Origin: Heterostelium album PN500
Taxonomy: Eukaryota > Evosea > Eumycetozoa > Acytosteliales > Acytosteliaceae
Assembly (NCBI RefSeq): GCF_000004825.1
Contig: NW_008805082.1
Span: 1-28,166 of the forward strand
Direction: 5' to 3'
DNA: 28,166 nucleotides
The position numbers were made by a program, and so were the translations under genes. The notes under the pieces are model-generated. The model did not search any database and was not told where the DNA came from. It was given only the letters and a program-made list of their open reading frames with translations. Positions 19,205 through 28,166 of the stretch are shown in pieces; position 1 is the stretch's first letter; the number at the start of each line of letters is the position of its first letter.

Positions 19205-20015
19205 AATTTAAAAATCAAAAATAGTAAACCGGAATATTATTGGTTGGAGATATCTGTCTTCTTTAAGTTTTGAAAAAACACCACATCTTCACACGGTTTA
19301 CAATTCGTCTCCCGACAATAAAACATATCATTTCTAAAAGCTCCACTATTCGTACAATCATTATTATTTTTAGACTCTTGTTTAATTTACACCCCCAATA
19401 ATATTCATTTTAGATAAATTTCTCCGCAACCACCTGAACATTTCCAAAAAAATTGGAATATCATCAAAATATTGTTGCATATGCAAACATCATAGTCATC
19501 ATCTAATCCATTTAAGGGTCCATAGAGTATAATATAAGAGGAATTCCATTACGAGAATAGGAAACAATTCACAATGTCATTTGTTCAAACATAAAATCTA
19601 TTACCGACCATATTGACAAGTACTAAAATTTTATTTCAGAATTTTCCGACAAGAAAGTTGGGGTATCAATCGCGATAGCGTCTATAAAGAATGAATCTAA
19701 ATTTTTAATAAATTTAAAAAATTTGAAATTTCTTTTGGTTTGTCTGCCCCACAAAAATTGAAAAAATTGGTTTTGACCAATCAAATTCTTTGGATCCAAT
19801 GTGAAGGAGGGTTCAAAATTCCAGAATAATCAAAAAAAAAAAACTGAGTATTCGTGTTGAACATAATTTTGTTTTTTTTAAAAGATGTTTTGTCTTTTGA
19901 CAACCTCCCCCTCCTAAACTCATAATCCATAATCTGCCTTACAAGTTTCTTACTACAGAATTTGAATAACACCATTAATTCATCTGAAAAAAACAAACAA
20001 AACAAACCACCTGAA
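19205..20015 (-). pseudogene. Suspected decayed coding sequence, family not recognised
   Basis: On the minus strand, blocks of protein-like sequence are broken by stops. From about 20010, ELMVLFKFCSKKLVRQIMDYE follows a TTTTTTCAG acceptor-like site. Then one frame runs from about 19820: EPSFTLDPKNLIGQNQF, FIDAIAIDTPTFLSENSE, stop, YLSIWSVIDFMFEQMTL, stop, YSRNGIPLILYSMDP, stop. Nearby frames give LDDDYDVCICNN, FWKCSGGCGE and a Cys-rich block from about 19380, DCTNSGAFRNDMFYCRETNC, ending at about 19240. The region has a higher G+C content than the spacers around it. In-frame stops and frame changes argue for a decayed gene. A gene with several very short introns is the alternative. No family is recognised, and confidence is low. 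Confidence 0.35.
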
Positions 20016-20029
20016 AAAAACAAAAACAA

Positions 20030-21376
20030 TAGAAATTCATCAGGAGTGTCAATATATACTTCACCTACTACTTATACATAATATTGTTTTATATATATTA
20101 ATTAATTGTAATTATTTTTATTTTTTTTTAGTTATTTTTTTTACTTGAAAAAAACTTGTTGTAAATTAATTTATATCAAAGAGACAAGTGTCCTTAATAG
20201 AAATAGCATTGTGTTGACTCAGTTTAAGTCCCTGACCACATTTCCAACCACCCTAAAAACATAATAAGTTTTTCTCTATATAGATGGTTAAAAACAAAAA
20301 ATATCAAACTTTTGTTTTTTGATAAAAACAAAAACCAAAATCATTTCAAGTATTTATTGTATTAATTATCCACCCCACAATTAGATGAATTGAAATTCAT
20401 CTGATATTTACCAAATTATAACCAACTTTTTTTTTTTTTTTTTTTTAACAACACAAAAAGTAAATATATAATACAAATTAAATTATAAGAAATAATTCTT
20501 TTTTTTTTTTTTAAATCTTTTTAAAATTTTATTTATTTTATTATTATAATATATATATCAGTATCTGTAAACAAAAATCATTATCTATTTTAAAGTTTTT
20601 AATTGAATTTCAATCAATTTAACCCTTGGTCCCTGGGACTCAAAACCACCACCACAATTTCATTTTTCCACTCACCGACAAACACACACACAAAACACAC
20701 ACACAACACACAACATCTCTTCACTGTTACTACAGAATAAACAAACAATAATTATTAATTTTAAATTTTGATTCTATTTAAAATACACGGTTTATTGGTT
20801 TCTTTTAAAACATTTAGTTTGTTTAAAAACAAATTAACAACACAAAACTAAAAACATCACCACTAGATCAACACTTGAATCAACTACTCCACACCCCAAT
20901 TTCCTTCATTGTTATCACGACATTCCCACAACATAGACAGTTAGATGCAAACATAGTTTCAATTCTTCAGTTGAAGATCATCTAAAACAGTACGCCTAAT
21001 TAACAATCTATCAAACTATCTTCACTATCACGATTGTAAACACTATTTAACTATCCCACTATTATTACATCCAATATATATTTGTATATTTATTAAACAA
21101 TATTTACACATCTAATAATATATTCGAAAAACTAATTTTTAAAAAACACTTCTTTTAGACACACAGTTTTGAAACTACAAAAAGAAACAAAAGAAAAAAA
21201 GATATTTTAAAATATGTTTGTTATAGATTAATAATATTTATGATTATAAAGAGTAGTTAATATAATATTCAGTTAAATAGAACAAAAATTATTATTTCAT
21301 ATAAATTAAAATTGTAAAAAACAAAAATCAAACTTAATATTTCATTTCTTAGGAATAAAAAAATAATAATTAATTA

Positions 21377-21412
<36 letters not shown>

Positions 21413-22005
21413 TAATAATAACTTGTAATAATAATAAATTGGTTTAATAAATTTATATATACCAAAAAGGTAATTAGTTTTAATCAAATAAAAATAAAAA
21501 ATAAAAAAGAACTAGAATTTTTGAAACTAATATTAATTTTATTAGAGTACCAATCAAATTTAGTGTGGAAATTAATTAAGATAACCCTTTTTTTGGCTTA
21601 GTTTGTTTTAGGTTTGAAACTTCCTCATTGATAAAGTTCATCAATCTCCTCAAAAAATATTACTACATATACTCAACTTTCAACCTACAAAAATATATTC
21701 TTTTTATAAACTGTCCTTAATCTTGTCATATATTATGAACTTTTTTAAAAAACAAAGTTTCTTAAATTATCTATCAATTTATATTTATTTATATGTTTAT
21801 TATAATAATTATCATTAATATTTGTATTTTTGTATAATTAAAAAAAAAAAAATTAAAATTAGAATTAAAAATTTATATATTATTATTTATATATATATAT
21901 ATTTATTTATTACTTTTTATATATTAAATTAATTAATATACCAATAATTAAAAAAAAAAAAAAAAAAAAAACTTTTTATAAAACTGGTTTTTTTTTTTTT
22001 AGATC
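20030..22005. promoter_or_regulatory. Long upstream region of the hybrid histidine kinase
   Basis: There is no ORF of note. Contents: poly-T tracts (20427-20446, 20500-20512); a G+C-rich inverted repeat GTCCCTGGGAC (20629-20639); C/A-rich ACACACAC clusters (20680-20715), a feature often seen upstream of developmentally regulated dictyostelid genes; and an (AAT)n tract (21380-21410). A strong acceptor-like poly-T-AG ends at 22002, three bases before the start codon, so an upstream non-coding exon is possible. A GTAATT donor at 21470 is one candidate partner. Confidence 0.5.
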
Positions 22006-23463
22006 ATGTTTTATTTAAAGATATTAAATCAACTGACAACACCAGTTTGGATTTTCGATATCGATAATAAGTCATTGGTTTGGGGAAATACAAAGTCAGC
22101 AGAACTCTGGAATGCCGAATCAGTGGCGGCACTCATTACTCGTGACTTTAAGAGTGATATGTCGCTAGCGACAGAGTTGCGACTTGGTACATACAAAGCC
22201 GATTTTGAAGAAGGCAAGCGAAGGACCGAACAGTGGACGTTCTATCCGGGAGGTCTGCATCCCATGCCAGTGGTCATCACCTGCTCTGGAATCAAGGTCA
22301 CCCGTCTGGAAGCGGAGCAATATTTCACAGAGTTGGCACTATCCCAATGGCCAATTGAAATAAACGAGAGAATGTTGATGCTTGTCGAAGCGCAATACAT
22401 CAAGGAGGCAGAAGTCGATTCCAATAAAGAGCTGCTTCGTTCAGTTGAAGCGATCAGACATACTCCTGTTATGATCTCACTCTTTGAGTTGGAGGGACAG
22501 CTTCTCATTCACAATCCATCTGCTATCGAGGCATTTGGAAATTGTTGTACATTATCCAGTATTTTTTCTGATCCCAACGATGCGGAATCCATTCTGAAAC
22601 ATCTCAATAACAATAATATATATCAAGGAGAGTTTAAAATGAAAACTAAACTCGGTGATTTCTGGCACCACGTAGACGCGAGAACCACTCGTGATCCGGT
22701 CACGGCAAAGCGAGTGGTGGTCATCAACCAGAACAACATTCACGACATCAAGCTATATAATCTCACCGTCAAGGAGAATGAAAGACGTCTTCAAGAGGCA
22801 CAGGAAATTGGTAACATGGGTAGCTGGGAATTGGATCTCAGGAACAATGTCACCAAGGCGTCAAAGCAGTTCTATCGAATCATGGGACTCGGCCAGTGTT
22901 CAGAGTGGGACTATCAACATACATTCACCGAGATGATGAGCAAAGGATTTCTCGACGATTGGATGTCAGTGCTGAAGAAGGCAGTCGAGTCGAAACAATC
23001 GTTTTTCGAATACTCTCACTACGTGAAGAACATTTCGAAACACGTTCATGTCCGATGCGAAGTGGAGTTCGATCCGACCACTGGATCTCCAATCCGAGTT
23101 TTTGGTACCACCCAAGACATCTCAGAGATTCAAGCGGCCAAGGAGAAGCTCGAACAAGAAAGAAAGTTTGTCAATGCACTGATAGGTTGCTTGAAGGCTG
23201 GCATTGTTGCATGTAATTCGGAAGGTGTCATCACTCACTTTAACAAGTCTGCACAACGCTTACACGGAGTGGAGCTAAAGGAAGGTGTTGACAAAGATCA
23301 TCTCTTAGATTCCATTCATCCATGCTATCGAGTTCCATCAAGCAAAGAAATGCTACCAAAAGAAGATATTCCAATTCTTAGAGTTTTATCTGGAGAATCT
23401 ATTCAAGATAGAGAATTAATATTAGTTCCTCAAAATAATAATAATAATAACACCAACAACAAC

Positions 23464-23497
<34 letters not shown>

Positions 23498-25251
23498 TCA
23501 GTGAAGATAGTAGTGAAAATAGTAGTGTTTCGAGTGACTCTGATAAAAACTCGAAATTTAAAAACAAAAATAATAATCAACAGAATTCCACAGAATATAC
23601 AGTATTAGTTAGTGGTCAAGAAATAGTATCGAGTGACGGTACTATTATAGGTGCAGTGGTTGTATTACATGATATATCAGATATCAAAGCAAACGAAGAA
23701 GAACTACGTACTGCAATCAAAGGATCACAAGAAGCTAATCAAATTAAAAATGAATTTCTTGCTAATATAAGTCATGAACTTCTCAGTCCGATGAACTCTA
23801 TCGTTGGCATGAGTGGATTAGCTCTCGATGTTGCACCACCTAACATTAAAGAAATGTTAACCGATGTAGTCGAATCATCAAAAATCCTATTACATTTATT
23901 ATATCAAATTTTAGGTATGTAGTACTACTCGATTACTGATCGCTACTAATCTACTTTTACTAATCGATATGTGTGTGTGTATGTGTGTTATTTAGATTTT
24001 ACTTCGCTAGAAGGTCATACAATTCTAAGAAGATATCCATTTAAACTTAGAGAGACCATCAAATCGGTGCTAAAGATTTTCTATCCTAGAATCTTAGAGC
24101 AGCACATCATACTGAAATGTCAAATCGATCCTTCCATTCCAAATCAGCTATTTGGTGATCAAAATCGATTGAAGCAAATCCTAGCGAATATTTTAGATAA
24201 TGCAATCAAGTTTTCCAATCAAAAAAATGCAAGTAAGCAGATTCTCATCAAAGTCATTCAGGTTGTAGATGACACCAACAACAACAACGATTCATTGCTA
24301 TCACTGCGATTCTCGATTCAAGACAACGGTATTGGTGTTCCAGTGGAAAAGAGCAAGTTCATATTCGATGGTTTCTATCAGGTGGACGGCTCTTACTCTC
24401 GCACACGTGGTGGCGTTGGCATCGGACTGAGTATCTGTCACAAACTAGTAAAGTTCTTCAACGGTAGCATTTGGTTCGACAGTCAACACGACAAAGGCTC
24501 AACCTTTTATTTTACAATCAAGATCAATCGATGCGATCAACACTCACCTCTATCGACACCGCCACTCAGCTCGCAACCACACTTTTTTACACCACCGATC
24601 TCGCCTCGATCGGTATCACCCAACCACAACTGTTTCTTCAGTTCGAAAAACGACATATACATTTCACCGCAGCTCTGCAAGGATTTCAATCTGTCGACAA
24701 GCAACGATTCAAACGACAGTCAGTCTAGTTCGAATCTATCGACGCCAAGTCCAATATATCCGAGTTTTGGTTCTTCAAATTGGTCTCCTTCTCTCACAGA
24801 ACTGCGGCTATCCGACAGCAGTAGTGATAGTGGTTCATCGACATACGAACACAAAGAAGATAGAAGTCCGCGAAAAGTATTGGTTGCCGAAGACAATACG
24901 ATGAACCAGCGTCTCATTCAAAAGCTGCTATCGAAGCGTGGCTTCAAGGTCTCGATTGCCAACGATGGAAAGGAAGCACTCGATCTCTATGAAAGTGAAA
25001 TCGAGAAACAGAATCCATTCGATTGTATATTGATGGACATCCAGATGCCGGTACTCAATGGTTTGGAAACCACCTCTGCAATTAGAGAACGCGAGAAGCA
25101 AGAAGGTGGTCACACTCCAATAATAGCAGTAACAGCGCATGCAATGAAAGGAGATAAGGAAAAGTTTATAGAGGCCGGTGTTGATGACTATGTAACAAAG
25201 CCTATCAATCCAAATACCTTGTATCAAGTGATCAATTCACAATTAAAATAA
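22006..25251 (+). CDS. Multi-PAS hybrid sensor histidine kinase with receiver domain
   Basis: Exons 22006-23914 and 23996-25251 encode 1054 residues. Domains in order: three to four PAS-like folds (about 5-110, 150-250, 265-375 with GNMGSWELD, and 395-565 with GIVACNSEGVITHFN), a dimerisation/phosphoacceptor region with ISHELLSPMNSI (His590), an ATPase domain with ILDNAIKF (Asn705), DNGIGV and GGVGIGLSI, and a receiver domain (about 926-1053) with AEDN, LMDIQMP (Asp984), VTAHA and TKPI. The phosphate would pass from His590 to Asp984 and on to an Hpt protein such as RdeA, as in D. discoideum phosphorelays. No membrane segment or signal peptide is seen, so a soluble sensor is inferred. The H-box is unusual: HELLSP where HELRTP is normal. 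A poly-Asn/Ser insert interrupts the last PAS. A Ser/Pro-rich linker precedes the receiver. Which Dhk kinase is orthologous is not clear. Confidence 0.9.
23434..23595 (+). repeat. (AAT/AAC)n poly-Asn insert inside the last PAS domain
   Basis: Asn-rich codons, then Ser/Asp/Lys/Asn-rich sequence, separate the halves of a PAS fold: RELILVPQ before and TEYTVLVSGQEI after. It is A+T-rich compared with the flanking exon and is probably a disordered loop. Confidence 0.85.
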
Positions 25252-25509
25252 AGACTTTAATGTTAATATTTATATATTAGATTAACATAGAGGTATAAAA
25301 AAAAACAATCAAATTAATATTAATTTTTAGACTTTCACTTATACACAAACACATCTATTATTTTTGTTTGACAGTAGTTGCAATTTTTCGATTTATTATT
25401 ATTACTTTCTTTTCTTTTGTTTTTTTTTTTTTTAAATAATATTATTGTTTTATATCTCTATCCAAGATCATGTGATACCTTTTTCTTTTTTTTTTTATTC
25501 TGAAGTCAT
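25252..25509. terminator. Convergent 3' region between the kinase and P450 reductase genes
   Basis: Two genes end toward each other across about 258 bases. T-rich runs (25419-25432, 25481-25497) and A+T-rich sequence could form 3' ends for both transcripts. No distinct structure was identified. Confidence 0.45.
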
Positions 25510-27792
25510 TTAGAACCAAACATCTTGTAAATATCTACCGGATTTCTGCATATCTTCAATGAGTTGTTGAGCTGCGTTGTCGTCTTTTGATCCGTATTCT
25601 TTGATGATTTGAATGAGTGTTTGATTTACGCTCTTTGCCATGCTTCGAGCGTCACCACATACATAGAAGTAACCACCATTGGAAATGAGTGACCAGATCT
25701 TTTCTTTGTCCGATGCCATCTTGTGTTGAACGTAGGTCTTCTCGGCGGTCTCTCTCGAGAATGCAACAGTGAGAGTCTTCAACGATGAAGATTGTTGATA
25801 GACTACCATTTCCTCCTTGTAGAGATAGTCAATGTTACTACCACGACAACCGAAATAGAGAATATTGTCGAATTGTTCGGAGATCTGTTTGGTTGAGAGA
25901 CGGTGTTGAATCTCTTGGAGGAAACCACGGAATGGTGCAAAACCAGTACCTGGACCGACCATGATCATTGGTGGTGCTGGCTTGTCGCTGGCAACCGCCG
26001 AAGTGTAGTGTGATGGTAATCTAAAGTGAGACTCTCTTACAAACATTGGCACCTTATCACCGACCTTGAGGTTGGCAAGCCAAGTCGAGCAAACACCATT
26101 GTGGAAACGTCCAGTTGGTGTGTTAAAGTTGACGACCACCGATGTGATGGTGACACGACCTGGTGTGGCGTTCAAACTGGAGGAGATCGAGTAGTAACGA
26201 GCGGGAAGACGTGGCATGAACTCGAGGAAGTGTGAGATGGGTGGATTGATACCTGGGAAGTTCTGAAGCAACTCACCGATCGTACGGAAATCGTGCTTGA
26301 TAAACTCATTGTATTCGTCGGCGGCTTCCTCCGATGCCAAACGAATCAAACGCTTCTTCTCTTCCTCGACTTGGGTGTACTCGGCGAGAGTACGAAGAAT
26401 TGACTTACGTGGTGGATTGGTGATATCGAGTACCTCGGACAATGCCTTACGCACTGTCATTGGACCGACGGAAGCTTCAATCACTGAACCGGCCTTGTCG
26501 TGTGGAACCATGGCGAACTTGGTGTCTCCGTCAACGCCCAAACGTAGAAGCAACTGCTCGACCAAGGCGCTCTCATTAACTGGATAAATACCAAGATGAT
26601 CACCAACCAAATAACTCAAATTCTCTCCAATATCAAACTCTATATGCTTGCAAGATCTATCTGATTCACTTGAATGTAATTCTTTATTCTCAACAACAGT
26701 AGCAAGATATGGATTTTTAATATCATAAATACTATGTATCGTAGAGTATCAACAACAACAAATGAAATGAGTCAATTATAAAACAATAATAATCGTAGTA
26801 ATCTATCTAAAGATAATACATACACTGAGCCATTATTTGAAAGTTTAGGTTTAATCTTTGGTGGATTAACTCTAATGTAAGAATTGTTTACATCGTAATT
26901 CTCTTCTGTAAGTGTAATCATTCTGAATCTTGGTGTACTATATATTATATATTTGATTGATATAGGATGGTAAGCAATCGATCGATTGATTTTTGATTAC
27001 TTAAGTAATATAGTAATACATACAATTTATCATCTTCAGATGACTTTAGTTCGTAACCGAGGTATTCGCAAACAGTTACCCACATGTTCTTCTTCCAGTG
27101 TAGGAAATCTTCTTCGAGGGTGGCATCATCATCACCTTCACCTCTTTCAAAGACTCGCTTACCACCGAGTTCCTCGAGACGTCTGTCGAATACACGTGCG
27201 ACTGCATTGTAGTGTTCGTATGTTTTGTTTCCGAGACCAAAAACGGTGAATGGTACCGCTGGATTGGCGAGCAAAGTCGATGGACGATCCTCGCTCGTTA
27301 GCCACAAGTAGAACTCCTTGGCATTGTCAGTGGGGTCACCCTCACCGTGGGTCGCCACCAAAAACATTGCAAAGTACTCACTGGACAAATCATTTGGATC
27401 GTAAGTCTCCAGATCGACAACCTCACATGGAATTCCAATCTTTTTTGCCTCCTTCTCAATGACACGTGAGAAATCCTCTGCTGTTCTAGTTTGTGTTCCA
27501 AAGAATATCTTTAAAACTTTCTAAAAATAGGTAAAGATGTAACCGAGATATATATGTAAAAGTAAAGTAAGTACTTGATTGAATCGACCGATTTCAATAT
27601 ATAGTTATTATATACCTCTGAAGATGATTTTTGAACTTTTGGTGGCTTTGGGGCAGCTGGTGTCTTTATCTTTCTGTTGATAGGAGGAGGAGGTGGAGGT
27701 CTATTCATATATAAATAGGTTCCAACAATGAGAACTACAACTATAATTGTTGGTGCATATTCTATTAAAAGTGATTCAATTAGATCCAACAT
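25510..27792 (-). CDS. NADPH-cytochrome P450 reductase
   Basis: Four exons on the minus strand (27792-27616, 27520-27024, 26937-26824, 26731-25510) encode 669 residues. The enzyme moves electrons from NADPH through FAD and FMN to microsomal P450s and other haem proteins. A single N-terminal membrane anchor (about 13-29) is followed by a Pro-rich stalk (PPPPPP). The FMN domain begins IFFGTQTRTAEDF and holds ATHGEGDPTDNAKEF and VFGLGNKTYEHYNAVA. The FAD/connecting region has RSCKHIEFD, GDHLGIYPVN and RYYSISSS. The NADPH domain has MVGPGTGFAPFRGF, YFGCRG and YVCGDAR. The C-terminus is DVWF, with the conserved Trp second to last that shields FAD in the family. The length fits the family. The ATG at 27792 is the only start that includes the anchor. 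D. discoideum has two such enzymes (redA, redB); the anchor would need comparison to choose, so no symbol is given. Confidence 0.93.
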
Positions 27793-28166
27793 TGTTATTA
27801 TCGTTGTTTTTTTTTTTTGATTAAACTCTTTTCAATCTTTCCAACTTGAATATTACTGTTACTAATGTTGTTGATACTACTTTAATTTCTAACTACTAAA
27901 ATATTATATCTCTCTATCTATCTATCTATCTATCAATCTAAACAAAAATATGTTATTATAAATTCGATTAATTTGAAGAAAGTTATTTAACAAACAAACA
28001 AAACAGAAAAAAATATAAAAAAAAAAATAGTCGATTTATAAGTTGATTTTTTTGTTTTTATCAATCAAACAAACACCTGCTATTTTAATTGTTTTTTATT
28101 TTTGGTTTTTTTTTATTTTTATTTGTTAGTTGGATTTTTGTGTTTGAAAGTTAGAATAAAAGAAAG
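27793..28166. promoter_or_regulatory. Upstream region of the P450 reductase gene
   Basis: No gene is seen. The stretch is A+T-rich with poly-T and poly-A runs and a (CTAT)n tetranucleotide repeat at about 27908-27933. It presumably holds the minus-strand promoter and leader of the reductase. Confidence 0.5.

Noticed and set aside
27908-27933. (CTAT)n repeat as a regulatory element
   Set aside because: It is a simple microsatellite with no further support for function.
1-28166. CRISPR array, tRNA or rRNA genes, DUSE-type small RNA promoters
   Set aside because: I saw no regularly spaced repeats, no GGTTCGAATCC-like B box and no CCCATAA element. The repeats present are microsatellites or local tandem copies.

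Overview
The window looks like nuclear DNA of a social amoeba (Dictyostelia). Intergenic DNA is very A+T-rich with long homopolymer tracts. Introns are short (about 65-85 nt), GTAAGT-like to TAG/AAG, and A+T-rich. Exons carry long Asn, Gln, His and Thr runs, and every intact gene ends in TAA. Several exons use C/G-ending codons (CTG, CTC, GCG, GTC) more than I would expect of Dictyostelium discoideum, so a different dictyostelid is more likely. That species-level guess is inference.

Layout. (1) 1-3918, plus: a 5'-truncated, eight-exon gene. Its outer exons resemble the eukaryotic TnpB relatives called Fanzor, and a BRCT domain with SPKK-type repeats sits between the RuvC halves. (2) 4295-6729, plus: a 680-residue golgin of the GMAP-210/Rud3 type, with a coiled coil and a C-terminal GRAB domain. 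(3) 6730-9028: a long non-coding, probably regulatory stretch. (4) 9029-12903, plus: a 1264-residue nuclear zinc-finger protein with GLI/ZIC/PacC-like tandem C-x-W-x2-C fingers. (5) 13316-14947: a duplicated, decaying zone with a second copy of the zinc-finger gene's 3' end and two tandem BED-finger ORFs, each broken near its start in a different way. (6) 15012-16867, minus: tRNA 2'-O-methyltransferase TRM13. (7) 17532-18855, plus: a DHHC palmitoyltransferase, divergent from TRM13. (8) about 19205-20015, minus: a likely decayed coding sequence. (9) 22006-25251, plus: a soluble multi-PAS hybrid histidine kinase with a long A+T-rich upstream region. (10) 25510-27792, minus: NADPH-cytochrome P450 reductase, convergent with the kinase.

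The genes do not form one pathway. They cover Golgi tethering, transcription, tRNA modification, protein palmitoylation, phosphorelay signalling and electron supply to ER P450s. The least ordinary item is the Fanzor-like/BRCT composite. The BED duplication zone, the repeat-duplicated TRM13 start and the minus-strand remnant come next. Exon junctions were placed by hand from splice consensus plus reading-frame continuity. For every complete model the summed exon length is divisible by three.
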